64,000 nt of DNA from Marinicella algicola (GCF_028401385.1 NZ_JAQOMR010000001.1:1118501-1182500), one strand, 5' to 3'. Shown: positions 20,110 through 30,202, counted from the first letter of the stretch. The notes: a model not told the origin generated them from the letters alone. Numbers and translations are program-made.

Positions 20110-20888
20110 TCAGGTGAAAATGACAAGGGCGATGAGGAAAACGGTCTCACCGATCTGAATGGTTGCCCCAAGGGTGTCGCCTGTATGACCGCCAAGACGG
20201 CGGGTGACAAAAAGCGAGAAGCCAAAACAGGCCGCGGCCAGAGCGAGCGTGGCAAAGAGTGAAGGCACAAAAGCACCTGCGAGAGTCGAAAAAGGCCGAC
20301 AAGGATGATGCAAAGGGCGACAGCCCACAACGCATCGCGTATGGCCGGACGACCGAGCGTGACGGCCACGCCGTCAGATTTGGCTGGCGGCGACGCGCAC
20401 CATTGGCAAACCATTGCCGTGCGACCTGCAGCCGCTGCCGCGATAAAAAGCAGCGCTGCGTTCTTGGCCCCCAATGGTACCAGCATGGCGAGTGCCGTTG
20501 CTCTGAGCGTTACCGAAACAACAATGGCGAGCGTGCCATATGCGCCGGTGCAGCTGTCCTTCATGATCTCAAGGGCTGCCTCGCGCGTCTGGCCGCCGAA
20601 AAGCCCGTCGGCAGCATCGGCCAGACCATCTTCGTGAAGCCCGCCGGTGACCAGAAGGCTTGTGGAGATCGCCAAAAGCGCGGACAGTAGGGCGCCCGCG
20701 CCAAGCTCTATGAACAGCACTAGAATGAGAGCCGGCAAGAACACAGCGATGGTTGCCGCAAGCGGATATGCCCATGCTGCACGTGCTCCCACAGGTGGAT
20801 CGCTTTGCAATCTTGCCGGGATGGGGAGCCGTGTCAGGAACCCGGTCGCAGATGCAAGGTGCGTCGCAAGGCGATATAATCGCGTCAT
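20110..20888 (-). CDS. cobS: Adenosylcobinamide-GDP ribazoletransferase (one frame break)
   Basis: About 259-residue integral membrane enzyme joining adenosylcobinamide-GDP to alpha-ribazole, the last step of cobalamin synthesis. The Mg-binding acidic motif GGLHEDGLADAADGLFGG is intact, and FLTRLPIP marks the N terminus. The frame breaks in the A run 20289-20293; one more base gives FSTLAGAFVPSLFATLALAA and the conserved tail RRLGGHTGDTLGATIQIGE ending at 20110. It is divergent from cobT across about 107 bases. I see no recognisable cobalamin riboswitch between them. Confidence 0.92.
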
Positions 20889-20995
20889 GGTAGCGCTTCC
20901 ATAAAGTCATTATTCTTGCAATGCGGCATTGTTGCAGATTAAGACGACTTTGAATAGATCGTACCTTCTTGCAAATAGATAAGGACTTGCTTCGC

Positions 20996-22012
20996 ATGGA
21001 CCCCGCCGGACAACCCTTCGATGATTTCCGCGCCCTGCTCAAGGCCTTGCCCGGTGCCGACACTCCGGCACTGGCAAACGCTCGAAAGCGCAATTCTGCG
21101 TTGACGAAGCCGGAAGGTTCGCTCGGTCGTCTGGAAGAAATCGCCATGTGGCTTGCCGCCTGGAGCGGACGTGCACCCGCTGTGCACAGGCCCATGGTCG
21201 CCGTCTTCGCCGGCAATCATGGTATTGCTGCGCAACAGCTTTCGCCTTATCCGGCAACCGTCACCCAGCAGATGGTCGGCAATTTTGAAAAGGGCGGAGC
21301 GGCGATCAACCAGATATGCGCCTCAGTTGATCTCAGCCTTAAAATCTTCGATCTGGCGCTTGACCATCCGACCGGAGATATCACGGTCGAGCCGGCGCTT
21401 TCCGAGCGTGATTGTGCCGCGACCATGGCCTATGGCATGGAGGCCGTGGCCGGCGGTGTCGATCTTCTTTGCCTCGGTGAAATGGGGATCGGGAACACCA
21501 CGGTTGCCGCTGCGATCTGCTGCGGGCTTTATGGTGGTCCGGCCGCCGAATGGGTGGGTCCGGGAACCGGTTCCGAAGGTGAGATGCTGGAGCGCAAGAT
21601 CGCGGCTGTGGAGAAGGCTGTCGCTCTGCACAAGGACCATCTGTCTGATCCGCTGGAACTGCTGCGCCGTCTTGGCGGGCGCGAATTTGCAGCCATCGCC
21701 GGCGCGATTATCGCAGCACGGATGCAGAAGGTTCCGGTCTTGCTCGACGGATATGCCGTCACTGCTGCCGCCGCTGTTCTCAAGGCGGCCAATCCTTCCG
21801 CGCTCGACCACTGCATGATCGCGCATGTCTCGGCTGAGCCGGGCCATCTGAAGCTTATCCAGAAGCTTGGCAAGACGCCGCTTCTGGCACTCGGCATGCG
21901 CCTTGGCGAGGGAACCGGTGCTGCGCTTGCCGCGAGCCTGGTGAAATCCGCAGCCGCCTGCCACACGGGCATGGCGACTTTTGAGGAGGCGGGCGTTTCC
22001 GGTCGCGCTTAA
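20996..22012 (+). CDS. cobT: Nicotinate-nucleotide-dimethylbenzimidazole phosphoribosyltransferase
   Basis: 338-residue enzyme that makes alpha-ribazole phosphate for the lower ligand of cobalamin. Conserved segments are KPEGSLGRLEEIA, VFAGNHGIAAQQ, LGEMGIGNTT, and the C-terminal LGEGTGAALA that holds the catalytic glutamate. I chose the ATG at 20996 (MDPAGQPFDD), with AAGGA upstream; a start at 20969 adds nine residues. The reading frame is intact. It is divergent from cobS and followed after 180 bases by dgkA. Confidence 0.94.
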   Translation: MDPAGQPFDDFRALLKALPGADTPALANARKRNSALTKPEGSLGRLEEIAMWLAAWSGRAPAVHRPMVAVFAGNHGIAAQQLSPYPATVTQQMVGNFEKGGAAINQICASVDLSLKIFDLALDHPTGDITVEPALSERDCAATMAYGMEAVAGGVDLLCLGEMGIGNTTVAAAICCGLYGGPAAEWVGPGTGSEGEMLERKIAAVEKAVALHKDHLSDPLELLRRLGGREFAAIAGAIIAARMQKVPVLLDGYAVTAAAAVLKAANPSALDHCMIAHVSAEPGHLKLIQKLGKTPLLALGMRLGEGTGAALAASLVKSAAACHTGMATFEEAGVSGRA

Positions 22013-22192
22013 TGTCCTCCCCACCGGTCAGGCGACATATTGCCGGTTCTCCTCAAAGCATGTCGAAGATGTGACGTTTGGAAGTACGCTGTATAAACAG
22101 GTATTATTGAACGCCATCAAAGGCTTGTCGCGCCAATGTTACACGGCGGTGGCAGGTTGCTCCGATTGGAGCATGTGCGAGCAGGAGATGAT

Positions 22193-22561
22193 ATGACAGA
22201 ACCGCCCGTCGAAAAGAAAAGGGTTTTCGCCATCTTCTGGCGGCGGGAGGCTATTCCTGGCACGGCTTTTTGCGCTTGCTGAAGGAACAGGCGTTTCGCC
22301 ACGAACTGATCGGCTTTGTCATTGGTCTTGCTGTTTTCGCCTTTGTCAGGGCGAGCGCCGTCGAGTTTATGATCTTCGTGATTTTGATGTTCTGCCTGTT
22401 CGCAGCCGAGATCGCTGAACACGGCCGTTGAGGAGATCATCGATCGTGTTTCGCCGGAGCGGTCGGTGGAGGGCAAGCATGCCAAGGACCTCGGCTCCTT
22501 CGCCACCTTCTGCCTGATTTGCTGCAATTTTATCTATGCCGTCTATGTCGTGTTTTTCTGA
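22193..22561 (+). CDS. dgkA: Diacylglycerol kinase (two frame breaks)
   Basis: Small trimeric membrane kinase that recycles diacylglycerol to phosphatidic acid, about 122 residues once repaired. AGGAGATG lies six bases before the ATG at 22193. Adding one base to the AAAA at 22217-22220 gives [20 protein letters not shown]. The frame changes again near 22411-22415, where removing one base from GAGATCG gives [16 protein letters not shown], which holds the catalytic glutamate region. The C terminus ([16 protein letters not shown]) is the third membrane helix. No single uninterrupted frame covers this gene, so ordinary gene finders would miss it. A 6-bp hairpin (TGCTCC/GGAGCA) lies just upstream of the ribosome binding site. 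Confidence 0.87.
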
Positions 22562-22570
22562 CGGGCCTTG

Positions 22571-23074
22571 TCAGCCCACCCGATGACGATAGACGAGGTT
22601 TGCCGGGTGAGGGCGTTTCGCAGTTTTGTCGATTGTCGCTCCAAGCCGTTCGGCAAGTTTGATCGAACGTGTATTGCCTGGGTCGATATAGCTGACGATG
22701 CTTCGCCCGAGGTGCGTGCGCCAACCCCATTCCAGCATGGCCTGTGCCGCCTCCGCCGCGTAGCCCCGGCCCCCTGCGCGGGCATAGATGAACCACCCCA
22801 GTTCCAGTTCCGGGAACAATGGACCCTTGCAAAGGGCGACCTGTCCCAGAACCGCAGAGCTTGTCTTGTCTTCGAACATCAGTGCGCCGTGGCCAAAAAG
22901 CTGCCATTGGGCAACGTCGTTGCAGAAATACGACCATGCCGTTTCGGACGTGTGCGGGCCGCCCATGAACTGAGCCCTCGGTGAGGCCAGAAACGCCAGA
23001 TAGTCCGGCCAGTCGGAAAAACTCAGGCATCGAAGCCGAAGGCGCTCGGTTTCAAGCACGGGAATATCGATCAT
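22571..23074 (-). CDS. GNAT-family N-acetyltransferase (RimJ/RimL-like)
   Basis: 167-residue acetyltransferase. LETERLRLRCLSFSDWPDYL is the typical N terminus of RimJ/RimL-type enzymes, GRGYAAEAAQAMLEWGW is the acetyl-CoA-binding motif A, and DPGNTRSIKLAERLG is the following conserved helix. The acceptor is unknown; relatives acetylate ribosomal proteins, antibiotics or metabolites. The reading frame is intact. It converges with dgkA ten bases away and lies 17 bases downstream of the histidine kinase on the same strand. Confidence 0.87.
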   Translation of the reverse strand: MIDIPVLETERLRLRCLSFSDWPDYLAFLASPRAQFMGGPHTSETAWSYFCNDVAQWQLFGHGALMFEDKTSSAVLGQVALCKGPLFPELELGWFIYARAGGRGYAAEAAQAMLEWGWRTHLGRSIVSYIDPGNTRSIKLAERLGATIDKTAKRPHPANLVYRHRVG

Positions 23075-23091
23075 GGTTGGCTCGTTTTGGA

Positions 23092-24825
23092 TCAGGCCGC
23101 GTTTGCAGCCTTGTGCCGGTCGCCCTCGCGGCTCAGAGCGCCGATGATCTCCGCCTCAAGCAGTGCTTCGATCTGCAGGTCGGCGTCGGCGTGTTCCTGT
23201 ATCCGGCGCTCGTCATCATTGGCCACTTTGCGGGCTCGTCGCTTCAGCGCTTCGGCCAGCCGGTGGTGACCGCTGCGGGATGTAGACGGCTGGGAAGTCT
23301 CTTGCGTCTCGATTTCGATGCTCCCGGGAACGAAGGGCATCGCGTTTTCGGGAGAAAGCGGCAGGGTCATCTCTGAGCCGTTTGCATGCAGGCCCAGGCC
23401 TGGCAGATCCGTCACCCGCGACGGCGGGAATGCAACGCTTGCAAGTGTGCCGTGGCCCGCCGTCGATTGCAGCACCAAGTCGCCCTGATGGGCCTCGACG
23501 AGCTGGCGCACGATCGAAAGGCCGAGGCCGAAGCCCTCGACATTGGCCGTCGATGCGCCACGCGAAAATGCTTCCGTTGCTGCGGCAAGCACTGCTGCGT
23601 CCATTCCGCAGCCATGGTCGCGCACGCTCAGATATTGTCCGCCATCGGCGGTGTGACCGGCTGCGACCAGAATATCGGCGCCCTGGGATGAAAATTTGAT
23701 TGCATTCGACAACAGATTGGTGAGCATCTGCTTGACCGCACGCCCGTCTGCCATGACGGGTGAGAGCTTTCACTGGCATCGCAATGGATCGAGATTGCCC
23801 TGGAGGCAGCCTCAGTGCTGACCATTGCCATGGAAGCATCTATCACGTCGACCAGATAGACGGGCTGTTCGACGAGCCTGTAGCCGCCAGCCTCAAGTCG
23901 CGACAGGTCGAGAACGCCATCGATCATGTCGAGGAGATGCGTTCCGGAGCTGTGAATATCGGCGGCATATTCCTTGTAATATGGGTTCCTCAGCGGGCCC
24001 ATCATCTCGTCCTTCATGATTTCGGAGAATCCGATGATGGCATTGAGAGGGGTGCGCAGATCATGCGACATGGCGGCCAGAAAGGCGGCTTTAGCGCGGT
24101 TGGCCTCTTCGGCAGTCAGTGCGGCCGCCTCTGCCTTTCCAAGGCTTTCGGTGAGGCGCTGGTTCAGCGCGTCCTTTTCGCGTTCCTTGGCCTGTAGCGC
24201 CTTGTCACCATCACCGAGTTGATGGTTGAAATAGGCGATAAACACCATGACCACGGCAAGCGTCGCGGCAAGGCCGACGTCGAAGGGCTCGCGGCTGGCA
24301 TAGGCAATCGCGGCGAAGACACCGACAGCCGGCATGAACACATGCCAGGTTGTTTTCGGCAGCGCCACGGCACCGAGCGCCAGCAGGAAAGCGCGATGAT
24401 GACCATGGCGCCCTTAAAAACGGGAAGGCCGCGCCCGAGCAGACATTGCAATCGAGGAGCGCGGTCAGTGCCCACGCGCCGCCGACGAGCCAATAGCCAC
24501 CAATTACGCGGTTGTTCCATTTGGCCAGCGATGCGGCGTCCCTGCCTTCATGGGCGGCGTTTCGGATGATGGAAAAGGCGACGCCGTGCAGAACCAGCGC
24601 TGCGAGCGCCCAGACGGCAAAGATCAGGTCCTTGCCGATGTAGAGAAAGCCGGCGGCGGCAATCACCAGAAGGACTGCAACGGCGGGAATGCCCTTTTCA
24701 ATGACGGAAAGCGCATGCCGGAACGCTGCGACCGAGTTCGTTTCGGCAGCACGGTCAGACTCGTTCGGCGAACGTTCTTCATCGTTCACCTGAGGATCAT
24801 GACGCTGGAGCATCTCGCGTTTCAT
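23092..24825 (-). CDS. Membrane sensor histidine kinase (three frame breaks)
   Basis: About 578-residue hybrid-free histidine kinase. The N terminus carries five to six hydrophobic helices arranged in pairs (for example AVAVLLVIAAAGFLYI). A coiled-coil linker (LQAKEREKDALNQRLTESLG) follows, then the H-box FLAAMSHDLRTPLNAIIGFS and an ATPase domain with VKQMLTNLLSNAIKFS, DHGCGMD and GFGLGLSIVRQLV. An acidic tail of about 85 residues follows with no known domain. Breaks are at about 24422-24424, 24388-24390 and 23765; one added base at each gives FPVFKGAMVIIALFLLALGA and LSPVMADGRAV. GAGG lies five bases before the ATG at 24825. The cognate regulator is not adjacent. The H-box resembles the PdhS/DivJ group. 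Confidence 0.86.
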
Positions 24826-24981
24826 GTGGGCCTCGCTACGGTTCGCATCGCAAATCTCGTTTCTCGCTGATAAGGAGTTTACGAACCAATTGTTAAGAAA
24901 TGCTTCTCGTAAAGGATTTGTTAGCCTTGTTTTTTAATCGGGCCGTAAGCTTTACACTTGTGTCAGGCTCTTTTCGGCATA

Positions 24982-25023
24982 GGAAAGCGTTTGATGAACC
25001 GCTGCGCAGATCAAACGCTTTCC
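24982..25023 (+). promoter_or_regulatory. 14-bp perfect inverted repeat over ribosome binding site and start codon
   Basis: GGAAAGCGTTTGAT (24982-24995) and ATCAAACGCTTTCC (25010-25023) are exact reverse complements, separated by 14 bases. The left arm contains the putative ribosome binding site GGAAAG and the first two bases of the ATG at 24994; the right arm is coding. In RNA this would be a long GC-containing hairpin that hides the initiation region. As DNA it could instead be an operator. Confidence 0.75.
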
Positions 25024-25625
25024 GGCGAAATCGCCGCCTGTCGCATCTGCCGCGACCGTCCCGCCGGCGGGCCACAACGCCGTCTGCCACACGAGCCGCG
25101 TCCGGTCGCGATTTTTCATCGCGGGCGCGGATTCTGATTGCGGGGCAGGCGCCGGGGCTGCGTGTGCATAAGACCGGAATTCCCTTCAACGACCGCTCCG
25201 GCGACCGGCTGCGCGACTGGATGGGGGTCGAACGGGGTGCATTCTATGACCCGGCGCGGTTCGCAATCCTGCCCGTGGGATTCTGTTTTCCCGGCTATGA
25301 TGCCCGTGGCAGTGACCTGCCGCCGCGCCCTGAATGCGCGCCGCAATGGCGGGAGCGGGCAATGGCGTCCATGCCGCAGATTGAACTCGTTCTGGCAATC
25401 GGCATGTACGCCCAGAAATGGCATATGGGAGCGGCAAGCCGCAAAACATTGACGCAAACCGTGCACAACTGGCGGGAAGGTTATTTTTCCAACCATGCGC
25501 CCCGCATCCTGCCGCTGCCCCATCCAAGCTGGCGCAATACCGGCTGGCTGAAGAAGAACCCGTGGTTTGAGCAGGAGGTATTGCCGGAACTGAAGGTCGC
25601 TATACGGCTTTATGGCGGCGGATGA
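24994..25625 (+). CDS. Uracil-DNA glycosylase family protein (one frame break)
   Basis: About 210-residue protein of the uracil-DNA-glycosylase superfamily subgroup that begins with a CxxC pair (Cys16 and Cys19 in AACRICRD). ILIAGQAPGLRVHKTGIPF is the catalytic-pocket segment, GFCFPGYDARGSDLPPRPEC and LVLAIGMYAQKWHM follow, and LPLPHPSWRN is the C-terminal DNA-contact motif. A further Cys at ECAP may complete a metal site. Real uracil excision activity is not shown for most members. The frame breaks in the T run 25112-25116; one more T joins RPVAIF to SSRARILIAG. The start lies inside a perfect inverted repeat, and no alternative downstream start exists before the CxxC motif. Confidence 0.84.
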
Positions 25626-25728
25626 ACAGGAACTCCGCTTCCATGCACCGTTTTCCCCATCTACAAAATCATTCTTTTAATCCGTGTTTTTTTGCTATAA
25701 CCGAAAAAATATTTTACGGAGAGCGGAA

Positions 25729-26214
25729 ATGGACCGTCTGGATAGAAAGATTTTGCGCCTTCTTCAGGAGGATTCAACCCTGGCCGTTGCCGATATCGGT
25801 AAAAGGGTCGGCCTTTCGACCACGCCATGCTGGCGGCGGATCCAGAAGATGGAGGAGGAGGGCGTGATAAAACGGCGGGTGGCGCTGCTCGATCCGGAGA
25901 AGGTCAATGCCAATGTCGCCGTCTTCGTCGCCATCCGCACCAATTCCCATTCTGTTGAATGGCTGAAGCGTTTTTCCGAGGTAATCTCCGACTTTCCGGA
26001 AGTGCTCGAATTCTACCGTATGAGTGGTGATATCGATTACCTGTTGCGGGTGGTCGTGCCGGATATTGCCGCCTATGACGCTTTCTACAAGCGGCTGATT
26101 GCCAAGATCGAGATCTGCGATGTGTCGTCTTCTTTCGCTATGGAGCAGATCAAGTTTTCCACCGAGCTGCCACTCGACTACATGAAGGTGGAGCCTTCCA
26201 AATCCGGGGAATGA
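25729..26214 (+). CDS. Lrp/AsnC-family transcriptional regulator
   Basis: 161-residue regulator. The N-terminal winged helix reads LDRKILRLLQEDSTLAVADI and VGLSTTPCWRRIQKMEEEGV; the C-terminal RAM ligand-binding domain contains FPEVLEFYRMSGDIDYLLRV. GGAGAG lies six bases before the ATG at 25729, and the in-frame start at 25684 lacks a ribosome binding site. Members respond to amino acids; the target here is not evident because neither neighbour is an amino-acid gene. The reading frame is intact and the length typical. Confidence 0.92.
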   Translation: MDRLDRKILRLLQEDSTLAVADIGKRVGLSTTPCWRRIQKMEEEGVIKRRVALLDPEKVNANVAVFVAIRTNSHSVEWLKRFSEVISDFPEVLEFYRMSGDIDYLLRVVVPDIAAYDAFYKRLIAKIEICDVSSSFAMEQIKFSTELPLDYMKVEPSKSGE

Positions 26215-26328
26215 TACCCGCAGAACTGCTGTGATCTAAGTACTTTTTGCGTAATTCTTGCCATTGTGACGGTTTGTTAAGCATTTGCTGTTAATCGATC
26301 ATAAAGCATAAATGTCAAGGATTGCGGT

Positions 26329-27006
26329 ATGACGAGAGTACTTGCGGCAGCCTTTATCGCTGCCATGGCCGGTGGGCCTTCGCTGGCAGCGGATCTGGCT
26401 GTCACGGCGCCGATCACCTATGAAGAAGTCTATGTGGAGGCGGAACCACAATGGGACGGCCCGTACCTCGGGCTTCGGGGCGGATATGACTGGACCCATG
26501 CCCGGGGCACGATTTCAGGCGCGGCCGGCAGCTCTTCGTGGAGCGATAGTCTTGCCGGCCCGGTTGTCGGACTGTTTGCCGGCTATAATTTCCAGTTCGA
26601 CAATAATCTCGTTGTCGGCGCCGAAGGCGATGTCAACTACACTTTCAACGAGAGCCAGTATGACGCTGGCGGTGTGTCGCGTACTCATGGCATCAACTGG
26701 GGCGGATCGCTGCGGGGCAGGATTGGTTATGCGCTGGAAAACGTGCTTGTTTACGGTACGGCAGGTCTTGCGATCTCAAACTTCTATCTGGGAAAGGGGT
26801 CGAAGCGCCCGCATGAGGTGATCTACGGTTACACTGTCGGCGCGGGTGTCGACTATGCCTTCACCGACAACATCTTTGCCAGGCTCGAATACCGTTACAC
26901 GGGCTATCCGAGTGCGGATTTCTCGGGCTATTTCGGGGCAGGCAACAAGGCCAGCCAGGAAACGTCCTCGAACGTCGTCACCGTCGGACTTGGCGCGAAA
27001 TTCTGA
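26329..27006 (+). CDS. Outer membrane beta-barrel protein (Omp25/31-like)
   Basis: 225-residue outer membrane protein. A signal peptide (MTRVLAAAFIAAMAGGPSLA, then A) is followed by the family opening WDGPYLGLRGGYDW. Alternating amphipathic strands follow, including FAGYNFQFDNNLVVGAEGDV and FARLEYRYTGY, and the chain ends in the aromatic GLGAKF required for barrel insertion. Rhizobial and brucella relatives (RopB, Omp25, Omp31) are abundant surface proteins tied to envelope integrity. The reading frame is intact. A strong terminator follows, so it is a single-gene unit. Confidence 0.9.
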   Translation: MTRVLAAAFIAAMAGGPSLAADLAVTAPITYEEVYVEAEPQWDGPYLGLRGGYDWTHARGTISGAAGSSSWSDSLAGPVVGLFAGYNFQFDNNLVVGAEGDVNYTFNESQYDAGGVSRTHGINWGGSLRGRIGYALENVLVYGTAGLAISNFYLGKGSKRPHEVIYGYTVGAGVDYAFTDNIFARLEYRYTGYPSADFSGYFGAGNKASQETSSNVVTVGLGAKF

Positions 27007-27033
27007 CATCGCAGTCATACTGGTCAGCATCAA

Positions 27034-27067
27034 ACGGCCTTGCGGCTTTACGCAGGGCCGTTTTTTT
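27034..27067 (+). terminator. Rho-independent terminator after the outer membrane protein gene
   Basis: ACGGCC, with the stem extended by TGCG/CGCA, pairs with GGCCGT and is followed by seven T (27061-27067). It begins 27 bases after the stop at 27006. Confidence 0.9.
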
Positions 27068-27153
27068 ATATTGAGCGGCCTCGTTGAAATGGTCGTGCAG
27101 AACGGCCTGTTGTCCACCCGCATTCGTTGGCGGGACTGGTTTAAGGAGAAGAT

Positions 27154-29127
27154 ATGTCTGATCAGATTTCCCTTGTTTTTCCTGATGGCTCCAATCGCGA
27201 ATATGCTGCCGGCACGTCCGGCCGCGAAGTTGCTGAGTCGATTTCAAAATCGCTAGCCAAAAAGGCCGTCGCGATCGCGCTCGACGGCGAGCTGCGCGAC
27301 CTTGCCGATCCGGTTGAGAGTGGCCGCATCGAGATCGTCACCCGCACCGATGACCGTGCGCTGGAGCTGATCCGCCATGACTGCGCCCATGTGATGGCTG
27401 AGGCCGTGCAGGAATTGTGGCCGGGAACGCAGGTGACCATCGGTCCGGTGATCGAGAACGGTTTCTATTACGATTTCGCGCGCGAAACGCCCTTCACGCC
27501 TGACGATCTTCCGAAGATCGAAAAGAAGATGAAGGAAATCATCAAGCGCAATGCAGCCTTTACCAAGGAAGTCTGGTCGCGCGACAAGACCAGGCAGGTG
27601 TTTGCCGAAAAGGGCGAGGCCTACAAGGTCGAACTCGTTGACGCGATCCCGGAAGATCAGGACGTCAAGATCTATCATCAGGGTGACTGGTTTGACCTTT
27701 GCCGCGGCCCGCACATGCCCTCGACCGGGCAGATCGGCGATTCCTTCAAGCTGATGAAGGTGGCCGGTGCCTATTGGCGCGGCGACAGCAACAATCCGAT
27801 GCTGACCCGAATCTACGGCACGGCCTGGGCCGATAAGAAACAGCTCGACGCCTATCTCAATTTCCTCGAGGAAGCCGAAAAGCGCGACCACCGCCGGCTT
27901 GGCCGCGAAATGGACCTGTTCCACTTTCAGGAAGAGGGTCCGGGCGTCGTGTTCTGGCATTCCAAGGGCTGGCGCATGTTCCAGTCGTTGACCTCCTATA
28001 TGCGGCGCCGCCTTGAAGGCGATTATGAGGAAGTCAATGCGCCGCAGGTACTCGACACATCGCTGTGGCAGACCTCCGGCCATTGGGAATGGTACCGCGA
28101 GAACATGTTCGCGGTTGCCTGCGCCGATGAGGAAGCCGAGGACAAGCGGGTGTTCGCGCTGAAGCCGATGAACTGCCCCGGTCATGTCCAGCTGTTCAAA
28201 CACGGTCTCAAATCCTACCGCGACCTGCCGATCCGCTACGCTGAATTCGGTGTCGTGCATCGCTACGAGCCGTCGGGCGCCATGCACGGGCTGATGCGCG
28301 TACGCGGTTTCACGCAGGACGATGCCCATGTGTTCTGCACCGAAGAGCAGCTTGCCGAGGAATGCCTGAAGATCAACGACCTGATCCTGTCGGTCTATGA
28401 GGATTTCGGCTTCGGTGAGATCGTGGTGAAACTATCCACGCGTCCCGAAAAACGCGTCGGTTCGGACGAAAACTGGGATCACGCCGAGGCGATCATGACC
28501 GAGGTTCTGAAGACCATCGAGGCGCAGTCTGGCGGCCGCATCAAGACCGGTATTCTGCCGGGTGAGGGTGCGTTTTACGGGCCGAAGTTTGAATATACCC
28601 TGAGGGACGCGATCGGGCGCGAATGGCAGTGCGGCACGACCCAGGTGGACTTCAACCTGCCGGAACGCTTCGGCGCTTTCTATATCGACTCGACGTCGGA
28701 GAAGAAGCAGCCGGTCATGGTGCACCGCGCGATCTGCGGTTCGCTGGAGCGCTTCCTCGGCATTCTGATCGAAAACCATGCCGGCCATATGCCGCTCTGG
28801 TTTGCGCCGCAGCAGGTGGTGGTTGCGACCATCACTTCGGAAGCGGATGACTATGGCCGCAAGGTTGCCGAAAAGCTACGCGCTGCCGGTCTGTCGGTTG
28901 GAACCGACTTCCGCAACGAGAAGATCAACTACAAGGTCCGCGAGCATTCGCTGGCCAAGGTACCGGTCATTCTCGTCTGCGGCATGCGTGAGGCAGAAGA
29001 AGAGGCAGTCAATATTCGCCGCCTGGGCTCGCGTGACCAGCAGTCGATGTCGCTTGCCGAGGCGATCTCGCTCCTGACCGAAGAGGCGACGCCGCCGGAT
29101 CTGAAGCGCAAGCAAGCAGCGCTCTGA
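27154..29127 (+). CDS. thrS: Threonyl-tRNA synthetase
   Basis: 657-residue class II synthetase charging tRNA-Thr. Order: N-terminal TGS domain (about 1-65), editing domain with [12 protein letters not shown] and CRGPHMPS, a catalytic core with [29 protein letters not shown] and QDDAHVF, then an HGTP-type anticodon-binding domain ([11 protein letters not shown]). AAGGAG lies five bases upstream of the ATG at 27154. The reading frame is intact throughout, at normal length. It is bracketed by terminators and so is probably monocistronic. I see no T-box or other leader. Confidence 0.97.
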   Translation: MSDQISLVFPDGSNREYAAGTSGREVAESISKSLAKKAVAIALDGELRDLADPVESGRIEIVTRTDDRALELIRHDCAHVMAEAVQELWPGTQVTIGPVIENGFYYDFARETPFTPDDLPKIEKKMKEIIKRNAAFTKEVWSRDKTRQVFAEKGEAYKVELVDAIPEDQDVKIYHQGDWFDLCRGPHMPSTGQIGDSFKLMKVAGAYWRGDSNNPMLTRIYGTAWADKKQLDAYLNFLEEAEKRDHRRLGREMDLFHFQEEGPGVVFWHSKGWRMFQSLTSYMRRRLEGDYEEVNAPQVLDTSLWQTSGHWEWYRENMFAVACADEEAEDKRVFALKPMNCPGHVQLFKHGLKSYRDLPIRYAEFGVVHRYEPSGAMHGLMRVRGFTQDDAHVFCTEEQLAEECLKINDLILSVYEDFGFGEIVVKLSTRPEKRVGSDENWDHAEAIMTEVLKTIEAQSGGRIKTGILPGEGAFYGPKFEYTLRDAIGREWQCGTTQVDFNLPERFGAFYIDSTSEKKQPVMVHRAICGSLERFLGILIENHAGHMPLWFAPQQVVVATITSEADDYGRKVAEKLRAAGLSVGTDFRNEKINYKVREHSLAKVPVILVCGMREAEEEAVNIRRLGSRDQQSMSLAEAISLLTEEATPPDLKRKQAAL

Positions 29128-29134
29128 TTTGAAG

Positions 29135-29166
29135 AAAAAGGCGTGGCTTGCTGGCCACGCCTTTTT
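29135..29166 (+). terminator. Rho-independent terminator after thrS
   Basis: AAAAAGGCGTGGC, loop TTGCTG, GCCACGCCTTTTT: a perfect 13-bp stem with a T tail, eight bases after the thrS stop. The stretch from 29167 to 29307 holds nothing recognisable. Confidence 0.93.
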
Positions 29167-29307
29167 CAGGGTTCGTTGTCACTGGCGAATACGATACGCT
29201 TTCGACGGCGCCGATGGCAGGTGTGGCCCCTAAAACGTCACTTCAGCCGCTGTTTTGTGCAGCAATAGTGGGCTTGGCGCCCATGACCGCCATGGCTGTC
29301 GTACCGC

Positions 29308-30202
29308 TCAGTTGACGTTGCCTGATGCGAATTCGGCTTGGTCTTGGTTCAGCAGCAGCTCGACCAGCTGGTTTCGACCGGGGGTGACCGAAAAATTCTT
29401 TTCGTAGACATTGTCCTTGTTCCGGGCGACGGCGGTGTATTCGCCTTCTGCGAGGATCATCGAGGGAAGGCGCTGCGGCTCTCGGTCAGCACGTCTCCTG
29501 ATGCCCCCAGTATCGTCCAAGACGTATCGGCCAATGCTTCGCCGCCGCTTGTGGCTGCCAGCGTCAGTGAGACAACGGCAGCATGCTGTTTCATCGTCGC
29601 CTCGGTGATTTCTCCCGCCTTCACTTTGAGGCGTGCATGGGATTCGGCATTCAGTTCACCGTAGAGTGACACGATGTTATAGGTCCCCTCCGCAGGCGCA
29701 GGATCGTGCCGGGTCTGACGTCATCAATCACGAGTTCGCGTTGCTCGCCGCGATCTTCATAGATGGCAAAGCGGAGCAGATCCTGGTCAGCCGGTGCATC
29801 ATCGCCCAGCGTTGCATTCAGAACCAGCCCGCCGGCATGCAACACCAGAGCGACCTCGATCGCATCCTCGCCGTTTCGGGCGATGGAGATTTTCCGCGTA
29901 GTCGATGCACGCCCGAAGGCGCAATTAACGAAATAATCGCCCGGCGTCAGTTCAATCATCTTGCTACCGCCCTCGGCGGAGGCCACGAGTTCCAGCCGTC
30001 CGTTGCTGTCCGGTACCGATTTGAAGACCCGCCAAGTCAGCCCTTCGCGCATGGCTTCGCCATCTTCTGTGAGGCGCGCCTCAAGCGACACAGCGCGCTT
30101 CTCGCCGGGCGCCTGGGTGCCGCGCATCATCGCGAATGGGTCATCTGTGGATTCTGATTGTGCCCATGCCGGTGCCGCTGCCAGCAGCAATCCGAAAAGC
30201 AA
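29308..30202 (-). CDS. Exported protein with three beta-sandwich-like repeats (two frame breaks)
   Basis: About 298-residue exported protein, family not recognised. A hydrophobic signal segment (LLFGLLLAAAPAWAQ) is followed by three tandem units of about 85 residues. Each unit has a pattern of A-T/R-L opening strand, a W or F strand, an acidic loop, then L-x-x-G-D/T/E-Y (LTPGDYFV, LAEGTYNI, LAEGEYTA) and a final basic strand. This resembles carboxypeptidase-regulatory or Cna-B-like sandwiches. The frame breaks near 29689-29692 and in the GGG at 29464-29466, both repaired by adding one base. The start is uncertain: the TTG at 30202 or an upstream start in the same frame. A possible role in envelope assembly is a guess. 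Confidence 0.62.

Noticed and set aside
20889..20995. Cobalamin riboswitch between cobS and cobT
   Set aside because: The 107-base gap is too short for a full riboswitch on either side, and I see no B12-box-like sequence.
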